Shown piece after piece: positions 1 through 7,344 of a stretch of DNA of 27,219 bases. The notes below the pieces were generated by a model. The model was not told the DNA's origin, made no database searches, and saw only the letters and a program-made list of their open reading frames with translations. The translations under genes and the position numbers were made by a program. Position 1 is the first letter of the stretch, and the number at the start of each line of letters is the position of its first letter. The stretch is taken from assembly GCA_036498205.1 (NCBI GenBank), contig DASXIC010000142.1:1-27219 (forward strand), given 5' to 3'. Source of the stretch: AV69 sp036498205 (GTDB taxonomy: Bacteria > Verrucomicrobiota > Verrucomicrobiia > Chthoniobacterales > UBA10450).

Positions 1-127
1 GTTATCCCATTCGGAAATCTACGGGTCAAAGCGTGTTTGCCGCTCTCCGTAGCTTATCGCAGCTTACCACGTCCTTCATCGCCTATTGGCACCAAGGCAT
101 CCATGATGCGCTCTTTGTAGCTTGATC
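1..127 (-). rRNA. 23S ribosomal RNA, 5' end (partial, runs off the window)
   Basis: Read on the minus strand, the first 127 bases give the conserved 5' end of bacterial 23S rRNA. They begin GATCAAGCTAC, pass through GCATCATGGATGCCTTGG and AGGCGATGAAGGACGTGGTA, then GCTGCGATAAGCT, and reach the conserved GATTTCCGAATGGG. The match to the known E. coli 5' end (GGTTAAG...GATTTCCGAATGGGG) is base-for-base over several blocks, so the 5' end is placed at about 127. The rest of the gene lies outside the window. No 16S 3' end (anti-Shine-Dalgarno region) or spacer tRNA is found in the 850 bases upstream of it. Confidence 0.93.
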
Positions 128-137
128 AATCTGTTCA

Positions 138-290
138 GTCCCGCTGACGCGGGACCGAGATTCTTTGATAACTGAAACTCTCTCGCCGCCTTGCGGCGGC
201 GTCTTGATTTCAGACTCAGCTCTTAAAGTTGTACTTTCTTACTACCCTGTATGTAGATGTCAAAGAACCAGCCCCGAATTTCCTCCGGGG
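138..290 (-). promoter_or_regulatory. 23S leader: boxA-like element and three hairpins
   Basis: Between the 23S 5' end and position 290 there are three stem-loops: 138-155 (GTCCCGC/GCGGGAC, 4-base loop), 184-201 (CGCCGCC/GGCGGCG, 4-base loop) and 272-290 (CCCCG/CGGGG). On the transcribed strand the sequence GTTCTTTGACATC (268-256) resembles the boxA antitermination element of rRNA leaders (TGCTCTTTAACA in E. coli). This is a leader transcribed directly into 23S rather than a 16S-23S spacer. The assignment rests on position and motif resemblance only. Confidence 0.5.
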
Positions 291-879
291 TAAACGTCTG
301 CACATTTCAGGCACAAAAAAACTCAATCTTGTCGACCGACTCGAATCACAGTTTGCCCGCCGTGCGGGTTTCCGTTGATTCTTGCCGGGACAAAATTGAG
401 CGCCAATTTGCAGTCCCGAAATGTACGAGAACAAACTCCGTCCGCACTGGGCTTCCGGGAGTTCCCGCCGTCTGGCGGGGTTAAGAAATTAACGCAAACG
501 CGCTATCAGTCAACGCCCGCGGCAAACTTTTTACGAAAATTTTGCGAGCCGCGTAAGGCCCTGGTTTTGAACGGCCCGCAGTTTGTGGATATAATGAATC
601 ACGCCGCGGGATAAAAACTATCGCATATCCGCGCCCGACCCGTAGGGCGAGCCGTTTCCCAATCGCCCCCTCGCAAATTATCTCAAAAACCGGCAGAGAA
701 AAGAATCCCGCCTCTGTCGCAACAACCACAGCGTGAGGATAAATTGAGACCACGGCCTGAGGCGGAGGGCGAGAAGCATCGTGGAGGCGAGAACTCTGGC
801 ATGGTTTCCTCGTCTCGGGCGAATCGTCTTGCATGGCCGAGTCCTCCACTCGAGTGGCGGAACAGTCCTGAATCGGTGA
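291..879. other. Non-coding stretch between the 23S leader and rph
   Basis: Apart from the candidate promoter listed separately, no gene, tRNA or 16S fragment is recognisable here. Open frames in it (for example minus 900-481) do not look like protein. A perfect 12-base palindrome, CCACTCGAGTGG, lies at 846-857 and has no assigned role. Confidence 0.6.
486..513 (-). promoter_or_regulatory. Candidate promoter for the 23S transcript
   Basis: On the minus strand TTGACT (513-508) is followed after 16 bases by TAATTT (491-486). The -35 box is good and the -10 box poor. It points toward the 23S gene about 360 bases downstream. It is offered as the best candidate seen by eye, not as a demonstrated promoter. 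Confidence 0.25.
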
Positions 880-934
880 GGTAGGCGCGATTGACCTCAA
901 TCGCCCGCGGGCGGTTCGGTAAACCGCCCCTACC
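880..934. repeat. Mosaic palindromic repeat (two hairpins in an outer GGTAGG/CCTACC pair)
   Basis: Two adjacent hairpins lie inside a flanking inverted pair. Hairpin A is gcgattga-cc-tcaatcgc (887-904). Hairpin B is gggcggtt-5 bases-aaccgccc (909-929). GGTAGG at 880-885 can pair with CCTACC at 929-934. The same units recur at 14305-14340. It sits 46 bases before the rph start and may lie in its 5' leader. Confidence 0.7.
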
Positions 935-979
935 CTACCTTTTTGTTGGCACAGGGAGCAGCTTCCCTACACTTCCCGG

Positions 980-1723
980 ATGCAACGCCTCGACGGTCGA
1001 GCTCCCGATCAACTTCGCCCCGTCGCGTTTGAGTTGAACATTGCACCTCATGCCAGTGGCTCGGTGTTGGTCGCAATGGGACGAACGCGAGTGATTTGCG
1101 GGGCAATGATTGAAGAAATCGTCCCGCGTTGGATGAAAGAACAAGGCGTCAGTGGCGGATGGTTGACTGCGGAATATTCGATGCTGCCTTACGCCACGGA
1201 GACACGAAAAGCGCGGGATATTTCGCGCGGCAAGCTTGACGGTCGAACTACCGAGATTCAACGATTAATCGGTCGTTCGCTTCGCGCCGTAGTTGACCTT
1301 GAAAAACTTGGGCCGCGCACGATGTGGGTCGATTGCGATGTCCTGCAAGCGGACGGCGGAACCCGCACGGCCGCGATCACAGGGGCGAGTGTAGCGGTCG
1401 CGATTGCATGTAGAAAACTCTTGGAGGAAAAAAAGATTGTGTCCTCCCCGATTCGAAAACTTGTGGCGGCCGTAAGTGCCGGGATTTTGGACGGCACTGC
1501 TCTGGTTGATCTCAATTACGAAGAGGACAAAGCAGTCTCGGTAGATTTTAATCTGGTCGCGACCGAGGATAATGAACTGGTCGAACTGCAAGGCTCTGGC
1601 GAGGAAGCAACCTTTACCCAGCCTCAATTGGACGAGATGCTGGCGCTTACACGGGGGGCTATCGCGCAGCTGATCGCGGCGCAGCGCGCAGTCCTCGCGC
1701 AATTGTCGGCACCGTTGTTGTAA
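980..1723 (+). CDS. rph: Ribonuclease PH
   Basis: This is the phosphorolytic 3'-5' exoribonuclease that trims tRNA 3' ends, a cytoplasmic hexamer in known members. The 247-residue length is normal for the family (about 240-250). The N-terminus QRLDGRAPDQLRPV is the family start, which supports the ATG at 980. Also seen are GRTTEIQRLIGRSLRAVVD (about 94-112), the DCDVLQADGGTRTA block and LDGTALVDLNYEED, which holds the conserved acidic residues of the active site. No strong Shine-Dalgarno sequence precedes the ATG. The gene stands first in a two-gene plus-strand pair with gmd, 44 bases upstream of that start, and follows a palindromic repeat that could shape its 5' untranslated region. Function is secure from sequence. 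Confidence 0.95.
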   Translation: MQRLDGRAPDQLRPVAFELNIAPHASGSVLVAMGRTRVICGAMIEEIVPRWMKEQGVSGGWLTAEYSMLPYATETRKARDISRGKLDGRTTEIQRLIGRSLRAVVDLEKLGPRTMWVDCDVLQADGGTRTAAITGASVAVAIACRKLLEEKKIVSSPIRKLVAAVSAGILDGTALVDLNYEEDKAVSVDFNLVATEDNELVELQGSGEEATFTQPQLDEMLALTRGAIAQLIAAQRAVLAQLSAPLL

Positions 1724-1767
1724 TTCAATTTGCCGTAGTCCGGCGCTTGGATTACACCGGTCGCGCG

Positions 1768-2781
1768 ATGAAGCGTGCATTGATCACAGGCATCACAGGG
1801 CAGGATGGCAGTTACCTTGCCGACCTGCTGCTCGAGAAAGACTATGAAGTGCACGGGATTATTCGCCGGGCGAGTACCTTCAACACTGCGCGGATCGATC
1901 ATCTTTATGCTGACCCGCACATCAATGGGGTTCGTCTTTTTTTGCATTACGGCGATCTGGCCGACTCCGTCAACCTGGTGAAATTGCTTTACGAGCTCAA
2001 ACCGGACGAGGTCTATCATCTCGGTGCGCAAAGCCATGTCCGCGTCAGTTTCGACATTCCCGAATACACCGCAGATGTCACGGGTGTAGGTACGATTCGT
2101 ATACTGGAAGCGATCCGAGAGACCGGAATTCGTTCACGATTCTATCAGGCATCGAGCAGCGAAATGTTCGGCAAAGTACAGGAGATTCCGCAAACAGAGC
2201 GTACTCCTTTCTGGCCGCGAAGTCCGTATGGCGTGTCGAAGGTTTTCTCCTATTGGGCAACGGTGAATTACCGGGAAAGTTATGGCCTGGCCGCGTGCAA
2301 CGGGATCTTGTTTAACCACGAAAGCCCGCGGCGCGGCGAAACTTTTGTCACGCGCAAGATTACGCGCGCGGTTGCGGCCATTAAGTATGGCCTGCAAAAG
2401 GAGTTGTTTCTCGGCAACCTGGAGGCGAAGCGGGATTGGGGCTATGCGCCGGAGTACGTCGAGGGAATGTGGCGCATGCTTCAGCAAGATACAGTCGATG
2501 ATTTTGTCCTTGCGACGAATGAAACCCATACCGTGCGGGAGCTGTGCGAGACAGCATTTGCTCACGCCGATCTGGATTGGCAGGAATTTGTCAAGCACGA
2601 CGGGCGCTATGAGCGACCAGCGGAAGTGGATCTGCTTATCGGTGATGCGACCAAGGCCAAGCGCGTGCTCGATTGGGAACCCAAGGTTCGATTTCATGAA
2701 CTCGTCCGCATTATGGTCGATGCGGACATGGAATTACTCTCGCGCAAGACCGTGCAGGAGCATCTTGGCGAGCTGCCATAG
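1768..2781 (+). CDS. gmd: GDP-mannose 4,6-dehydratase
   Basis: It converts GDP-D-mannose to GDP-4-keto-6-deoxy-D-mannose, the precursor of GDP-fucose, GDP-rhamnose and related sugars for surface polysaccharide. It is an extended short-chain dehydrogenase with a Rossmann nucleotide-binding motif GITGQDGSYL at about residues 7-16. The catalytic Tyr-Lys pair is in SPYGVSK, preceded by the family block SSSEMFGKVQEIPQTE, and LFNHESPRRGETFVTRKI is the GMD hallmark for substrate binding. ATG 1768 (MKRALITG) is chosen over an upstream TTG at 1747 because it places the Rossmann strand directly at the N-terminus. The product is 337 residues, slightly short for the family. No GDP-fucose synthase or glycosyltransferase lies beside it, so the final sugar is unknown. 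Confidence 0.95.
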   Translation: MKRALITGITGQDGSYLADLLLEKDYEVHGIIRRASTFNTARIDHLYADPHINGVRLFLHYGDLADSVNLVKLLYELKPDEVYHLGAQSHVRVSFDIPEYTADVTGVGTIRILEAIRETGIRSRFYQASSSEMFGKVQEIPQTERTPFWPRSPYGVSKVFSYWATVNYRESYGLAACNGILFNHESPRRGETFVTRKITRAVAAIKYGLQKELFLGNLEAKRDWGYAPEYVEGMWRMLQQDTVDDFVLATNETHTVRELCETAFAHADLDWQEFVKHDGRYERPAEVDLLIGDATKAKRVLDWEPKVRFHELVRIMVDADMELLSRKTVQEHLGELP

Positions 2782-2782
2782 T

Positions 2783-2832
2783 TGTAGCCGCGGAGCTCCG
2801 TCGCCATCTTCCGGCAGAGGGGAGCGGCTACA
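2783..2832. repeat. Palindromic intergenic element between convergent genes
   Basis: TGTAGCCGC at 2783-2791 pairs perfectly with GCGGCTACA at 2824-2832, a 9-base stem enclosing 32 bases. It lies one base after the gmd stop and 40 bases from the end of the convergent transpeptidase gene. It could serve as a bidirectional terminator, but no T-run follows on either strand. It also resembles a dispersed REP-like element. Confidence 0.55.
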
Positions 2833-2872
2833 GTTTAGTGCGGCTGCCAGGCGCTTCCGGCATTTGCGAAAA

Positions 2873-3481
2873 TTAACGCACCACCATTCCGCCGCGATTA
2901 GTCGATGCGATTTGAGTTCCGCTTGCCAGGCCAGGGACAACCGCAGCGAGAGGGGCGTCCACGATGGTCACTTCAGCGCCAAAGCCAACCATATCGTAAA
3001 GTTGGATCACGTCCGTCGATCGCATTCGAATGCATCCATAACTTGCCGGCAGCCCGATGTTTCTTTCCTCCGGCGTCCCATGAATGTAAATGTCGCGACG
3101 AAACGCATTCGCGTTTTGGAGTTCCCGACCCCGTAACCACAGAATGCGCGTGACAATGGGGTCGCGACCGGCGGCATTGGGAAGCACGATCTCACCCGTG
3201 CGTCTTCGGTCCTTGAAAACGGTACCGGGCGCGGCGCCATCTCCGATTTTTTGCGCGACTTCCATATCCCCCAGAGGCGTGCGGCAACTGCCAGGCCAAT
3301 CGCCAAGGCCATATTTCGAGGTCGAGACGGGGTAGGTGGCCACGAGCGTATTGCGATCAAGGAGTGCCAGACGTTGATCTTTGACGCTGATCACGACCCG
3401 ATGCTGCACATCTTTGGTGGCGCAGGAGGCGAGCATACCTGCGAATCCGACGAGAAATAGAAAACGGCCGATCTTGCGCAT
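2873..3481 (-). CDS. L,D-transpeptidase (YkuD domain) lipoprotein
   Basis: This is a predicted envelope enzyme that makes 3-3 peptidoglycan cross-links or anchors proteins to peptidoglycan. From ATG 3481 the product has 202 residues. It starts with a lipoprotein signal (basic MRKIGR, hydrophobic stretch, lipobox LASC with Cys20). The YkuD domain follows at about residues 27-175, with VISVKDQRLALL at its start, the catalytic-domain His at IYIHGTPEE (His134) and SYGCIRM with nucleophile Cys150. The canonical motif is S/T-x-G-C-x-R/N, so the active site looks intact. An in-frame upstream start at 3586 would bury the signal peptide and overlap tatD, so it was rejected. The start lies one base after the tatD stop, so the two are probably cotranscribed. 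Confidence 0.9.
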   Translation of the reverse strand: MRKIGRFLFLVGFAGMLASCATKDVQHRVVISVKDQRLALLDRNTLVATYPVSTSKYGLGDWPGSCRTPLGDMEVAQKIGDGAAPGTVFKDRRRTGEIVLPNAAGRDPIVTRILWLRGRELQNANAFRRDIYIHGTPEERNIGLPASYGCIRMRSTDVIQLYDMVGFGAEVTIVDAPLAAVVPGLASGTQIASTNRGGMVVR

Positions 3482-3482
3482 C

Positions 3483-4352
3483 TTAGTTTGAACCAAATCG
3501 AAAGAAGGCAGTTGCGGTAGTAGTGGTCGCTTCTGCCAATGTCTCAAGCCCAATGCTTCGAGCAAGAGCGATGGATTCGGCGACAAGCCGGGTATGCGCC
3601 GGTTCCGAGCGTTTGCCGCGAAAGGGAACCGGCGCCAGATATGGGCAATCTGTTTCCACCATCAACTTATCGAGCGGGATTTGTGCCGCGACCTCCCGCA
3701 CAGATGCCCCGTTCTTGAACGTCACAATGCCGGTAAAGGAAACGAGATGGCCTAGCGCAATGACTTCTTCCGCCTGTTCGCGAGTGCCGCCAAAACAATG
3801 GAAAACGCCCCGCATTTTTCCCGTGTAGGGAGCCATGAGGGCGAGCGTATCCTGCCAGGCGTCCCGCTGATGAATCACGAGATTTAGTCCGAGCTCGACG
3901 GCGAGGTCGAGTTGTTGCTCGAATAGCATCGCCTGTCGCGCTTTGCAGGCACCATCCTCAATGCTGGCGTCGATTTGCTCCTCTGTTTCGCCTTGCAGCG
4001 CGTTCGCGAAAACCTGCACCTTTTTGTCCTTCGCCGCTAAAACGCTTGGAAGCGAATGATAATCGAGACCGGTTTCGCCAATCGCTACAACGCGAGGATT
4101 TTTCGCCAGTTCGCGTAATGGCGTGGTGATATCGTCGTCTGCGACTCGATCAGTGGAGGTGGGATGAACGCCAATTACCGCAAAAATGTTCGGATACTTC
4201 TCGGCCAATTGAATCGCGCGCCGACTGCTTGCTATCGATGTCCCGATAGTAATGATTCGTGTGACGCCGGCCTCAGTGGCGCGACGCAAAACGTCGTCGA
4301 AGTCCGTAGCAAAGTCCGGATAATCGAGATGGGCATGAGTTTCGATCAGCAT
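3483..4352 (-). CDS. tatD: TatD family metal-dependent deoxyribonuclease
   Basis: This is a cytoplasmic TIM-barrel metallohydrolase of the TatD family, whose members have 3'-5' DNase activity and roles in DNA quality control. Metal-ligand motifs are visible: THAHLDYP with His6 and His8 near the N-terminus, GETGLDYH with the bridging Glu, VIHQRD, HCFGG and VETDCPYLAP with the final Asp. At 289 residues it is longer than the usual ~260. The extra length lies after GETGLDYH, in a polar segment of about 25-30 residues (roughly GETEEQIDASIEDGACKARQ). The adjacent L,D-transpeptidase starts one base downstream. The upstream cyclase gene ends 16 bases before this start, so all three may share a transcript. 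Confidence 0.93.
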   Translation of the reverse strand: MLIETHAHLDYPDFATDFDDVLRRATEAGVTRIITIGTSIASSRRAIQLAEKYPNIFAVIGVHPTSTDRVADDDITTPLRELAKNPRVVAIGETGLDYHSLPSVLAAKDKKVQVFANALQGETEEQIDASIEDGACKARQAMLFEQQLDLAVELGLNLVIHQRDAWQDTLALMAPYTGKMRGVFHCFGGTREQAEEVIALGHLVSFTGIVTFKNGASVREVAAQIPLDKLMVETDCPYLAPVPFRGKRSEPAHTRLVAESIALARSIGLETLAEATTTTATAFFRFGSN

Positions 4353-4368
4353 AGCGGCGCTCAGGGTA

Positions 4369-6210
4369 CTAATCGTTCCTTGGCTGCTCGATCAACTTCT
4401 GAAAGCGCGGGCGACTGCGAATTGGATCAAAAGTGGAATCATGCTTCGCATAGTTGACCAGCTCAGGGCCACCGACGCGGATAGAGCGCTCAAGCATGTC
4501 CAAAGCCAACTCAAACTCACCAAGGTTTGTATAGCCGCAGGCCACATTATAATGCGTGAGAGGATCATCCGGATCGATAGCGAGTGCCCGCGAGAGCCAC
4601 TCCCGTGCTCGATCCCTTTCGCCTAATTCGATCAAAGCGCTTGCTCCCAAGTGTGCTGGCCGCGGATCTTCAGGATGCTGTGTCAATTCGTGCTCTGCTA
4701 GCGTAACGCCTTTACGGGCGACCCCTTCGATTTCGGCAATGCGGCCGAGAGAACGGTACATGTTGATGAGCAGGCACGGAGACTGGTAATCGTCCGGATT
4801 GATTGCGGAAGCGCGCTCGAAAAGATTCGTTGCGAGTTCAAGATTGCCTTGGGCGTAGCAGGTGCGGGCATAGAAGTAGTTTGCTTCAAATGAGTTCGGG
4901 TCGAGCGCAATTGCTCTCTCGAATTCCGCCTTCGCTTCATCATAGCGTTGCGCCGCTGAGAGTGCCAAACCGCGCGAGGCGTGTGCTTCCGCCAGCGTAT
5001 CATCCAAGCTCAAGGCCTTCTCGGCTGTGGCCAGCAGCTGGCTAACAGGGATATCCTCACCATAGTGCGTGCGGAGAAAGGAATCGCAGTCAGCCACACC
5101 GGCATAAGCGCGCGCGTAGTTAGGGTCTAGCTCGCTAGCTTTGGCAAACATTTGGCGCGCGATCCGCCAGTAGTGTTTAGAGCGGCGGTGGACGAAGTCC
5201 CGGCCTCGCAAGTAGTAGGTGTATGCTTCGATGTTTTCGGTTGGGATCTGCTCAATCGAGGTCTTTTCCTGCGGCAGCAGCTTCACTTTGAGCTGCTCGA
5301 CAATCGCGTGCGTGATCTCGTCTTGAATTGCAAAAATATCCGTTAGATCGCGATCGAATCGTTCGGCCCACAGATGACTGCCGTCTTTACAATCAACCAG
5401 TTGACCAGTTACTCGCACCCGTTTCCCCGCCTTGCGCACACTTCCCTCCACGACGAAACCAACTCCGAGCTCGCGCCCGACCTGCTGCAGCTTTAACGCT
5501 TTTCCCTTGTAGCTGAATGCACTGTGTCGCGCGATGACGCTCAATCCGGAAACCTTCGACAGATCGGTGATGATGTCCTCGGTGATTCCATCGCTGAAGT
5601 ACTCCTGTTCTGGATCCCCGCTCATATTGGTGAACGGGAGCACCGCAATCGACGGCCGATCGTCTGTTCTGCGATCCATCGCTATTTCCGCCGGTTCCTC
5701 CAGCAGAACATTGTAAACTCGAATCGGTTTTTCGATGTTCTTTAGCCTCTGCTCTCCACGATCTTCAAAAATGAGTTTGAGACGATTGCCCACCTGATCG
5801 CGGACTGATTGTGACACACAGATTCCACCGGGATCGGCAATGCTTTCCAACCGAACTGCGATGTTCACACCGTCGCCATAAATATCGTCCGTTTCGACAA
5901 TCACGTCGCCGAGGTTCACTCCAACACGGAATTCAATGCGCCGGTCCGGCGGCATCTTTGCGCACCGCTCGCGCATGTTGCGCTGTATTTCCGTTGCGCA
6001 AGCAACGGCGGTAACCACACTGGGAAATTCGGCGAGAACACCGTCGCCGGTTAGTTTAACCACGCGACCATTGTGTTCGCCGATTTTTATTTCAATAACT
6101 TGGGACCGAATTTCCTTCAGCGCCGAAAGCGTGCCGGCCTCATCCGCTCCCATTAGCCGGCTATATCCGACAACATCGGCAGCGAGAATAGCGGTTAGCC
6201 GACGTCCCAT
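4369..6210 (-). CDS. Class III adenylate/guanylate cyclase with TolB-like and TPR domains
   Basis: A 613-residue signalling protein in three parts. Residues 1-170 form a class III nucleotidyl cyclase domain: AADVVGYSRLM supplies the first metal Asp (Asp12), KLTGDGVLAEF the second (Asp56), and IYGDGVNIAVRLE the conserved D/N/R region. Residues ~185-310 resemble the TolB/FlgO-type N-terminal domain (RPSIAVLPFTNMSGDPEQEYFSDGI, then SVRKAGKRVRVTGQL). Residues ~330-600 are tetratricopeptide repeats (for example YDEAKAEFERAIALDPNSFEA). No membrane helix was found. This architecture is common in soil proteobacteria and Verrucomicrobia as an 'adenylate cyclase' of unknown input. Catalytic residues appear present, so cAMP or cGMP synthesis is plausible; the ligand sensed is unknown. 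ATG 6210 leaves the cyclase domain intact from residue 4. Confidence 0.88.
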   Translation of the reverse strand: MGRRLTAILAADVVGYSRLMGADEAGTLSALKEIRSQVIEIKIGEHNGRVVKLTGDGVLAEFPSVVTAVACATEIQRNMRERCAKMPPDRRIEFRVGVNLGDVIVETDDIYGDGVNIAVRLESIADPGGICVSQSVRDQVGNRLKLIFEDRGEQRLKNIEKPIRVYNVLLEEPAEIAMDRRTDDRPSIAVLPFTNMSGDPEQEYFSDGITEDIITDLSKVSGLSVIARHSAFSYKGKALKLQQVGRELGVGFVVEGSVRKAGKRVRVTGQLVDCKDGSHLWAERFDRDLTDIFAIQDEITHAIVEQLKVKLLPQEKTSIEQIPTENIEAYTYYLRGRDFVHRRSKHYWRIARQMFAKASELDPNYARAYAGVADCDSFLRTHYGEDIPVSQLLATAEKALSLDDTLAEAHASRGLALSAAQRYDEAKAEFERAIALDPNSFEANYFYARTCYAQGNLELATNLFERASAINPDDYQSPCLLINMYRSLGRIAEIEGVARKGVTLAEHELTQHPEDPRPAHLGASALIELGERDRAREWLSRALAIDPDDPLTHYNVACGYTNLGEFELALDMLERSIRVGGPELVNYAKHDSTFDPIRSRPRFQKLIEQPRND

Positions 6211-6217
6211 GGCGAGG

Positions 6218-6240
6218 GTTACAACGTTACAATAGTTACA
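6218..6240 (-). promoter_or_regulatory. Triple GTTACA direct repeat upstream of the cyclase gene
   Basis: GTTACA occurs at 6218-6223, 6226-6231 and 6235-6240 (TGTAAC on the coding strand), spaced 8 and 9 bases apart. The nearest copy is 7 bases before the start codon. The cluster overlaps the expected ribosome-binding region, and no Shine-Dalgarno sequence is evident there. It could be an operator or a translation-control element; nothing in the sequence decides this. Confidence 0.3.
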
Positions 6241-6321
6241 TTGCCATACAAACTTACGCGCGGCGCTCTTGGCCCTTTCCTAACGTTGTGACTTCTTTGA
6301 CGATTTAACGTCGCCTAAAGC

Positions 6322-7344
6322 TCACCATTCGATGATCGTGCTCGCCCAAGTTAGTCCACCACCGAATACAATCATTAACACGTAATCACCCGGTTTGATT
6401 CGACCCGAGCGATTGGCTTCATCGAGCGCGATAGCGACTGCTGCGGCCGACGTGTTTCCGTAGCGATCAACGTTGACAAAAACTTTCTCACGCGGGATTC
6501 CAAGCCTCTCGCCGATCGCTTCGATAATCCGAAGATTGGCCTGATGAGGAATGACGCAGGCAATGTCATCGACACTCAACCCGGCATCGTCCAGGGCTTT
6601 TCGCGCAGCGGCGAGCATGGCTGTAACCGCTTGCTTGTAAACTTCTTTCCCGGACATATGGATTGTTTGCAATCCAAGGTGCGCGTTCTCGGCCGTAATC
6701 GGTGTTTTTGAACCGCCGCCTGGCATGAACAAGATGTCGGTGAACTCGCCGTCACTGCCCATGTAAGTGCTGATTACTCCATGCGCGCTGCCGCGATGCC
6801 CGAGCACAGCCGCGCCCGCTCCATCTCCGAACAGCACACAAGTGTTTCTATCCTTCCAATTTGTAATCGCCGTCAGTTTATCTGCGCCAATCACGAGGAC
6901 GGTGTCGTAGGTATGCGAGGTGATAAATTGCTGCGCGATCTCGACTGCAAACAAAAATCCTGCGCAGGCTGCCGAGACGTCGAGGCAGGCCGCGTTCTTC
7001 GCGCCGATTTTCTTCTGCACAAAGCAGGCGGTCGCGGGAAAAACCATGTCCGGGGTGGCTGTTGCCACAAGTAGTAAATCGACTTGTTCCGGCAAGATCT
7101 TGGCCTGTTCCAAGGCCCGCAGGGCAGCCTTTGCCGCCATGTCACTCGTCTGCTCGTTTTTAGCCGCTATCCGCCGTTCCTTAATACCCGTGCGCGTGGT
7201 TATCCATTCGTCGCTGGTATCGACCATGCGCGAAAGGTCGGCATTCGTGAGGACTTTCTCTGGCGTATAACTGCCAGTGCCGATGATCGAAACGGTGCGT
7301 GCCGTCTTAGCGGATCGCGGTCTCGAGCGGGGTTGTCGTTTCAT
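6322..7344 (-). CDS. fabH: 3-oxoacyl-[ACP] synthase III (KAS III)
   Basis: It condenses acetyl-CoA (or another short acyl-CoA) with malonyl-ACP to start fatty-acid synthesis. The full Cys-His-Asn triad is present: Cys127 in SAACAGF, His267 in PHQANLR and Asn297 in GNTSAAA. The N-terminal block IGTGSYTPEKVLTN and the pair DTSDEWITTRTGI are typical. I place the start at ATG 7344 (340 residues). The open frame extends to 7455, but that extension is basic, unlike FabH and lies within plsX. Even so, the chosen start overlaps the plsX 3' end by 38 bases and gives ~14 extra residues before the family start, which suggests translational coupling. It is last in the coaD-yceD-rpmF-plsX-fabH series. Confidence 0.94.
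   Translation of the reverse strand: MKRQPRSRPRSAKTARTVSIIGTGSYTPEKVLTNADLSRMVDTSDEWITTRTGIKERRIAAKNEQTSDMAAKAALRALEQAKILPEQVDLLLVATATPDMVFPATACFVQKKIGAKNAACLDVSAACAGFLFAVEIAQQFITSHTYDTVLVIGADKLTAITNWKDRNTCVLFGDGAGAAVLGHRGSAHGVISTYMGSDGEFTDILFMPGGGSKTPITAENAHLGLQTIHMSGKEVYKQAVTAMLAAARKALDDAGLSVDDIACVIPHQANLRIIEAIGERLGIPREKVFVNVDRYGNTSAAAVAIALDEANRSGRIKPGDYVLMIVFGGGLTWASTIIEW

Noticed and set aside
481..900. 139-codon minus-strand open frame between the 23S leader and rph
   Set aside because: It has no ribosome-binding site, its composition is not protein-like, and it overlaps the palindromic repeat and the candidate 23S promoter.
128..979. 16S rRNA 3' end or spacer tRNA next to the 23S gene
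   Set aside because: No anti-Shine-Dalgarno sequence or tRNA T-arm-like pattern could be found on either strand in this stretch.
2282..3136. 284-codon plus-strand open frame overlapping the gmd 3' half
   Set aside because: It is an alternative frame of gmd that runs on through the palindrome into the antisense of the transpeptidase gene; the Arg/Ser/Cys-rich translation is typical of a shadow frame.
3483..3586. N-terminal extension of the L,D-transpeptidase up to 3586
   Set aside because: It would overlap tatD by about 100 bases and place 35 residues before an obvious lipoprotein signal peptide.
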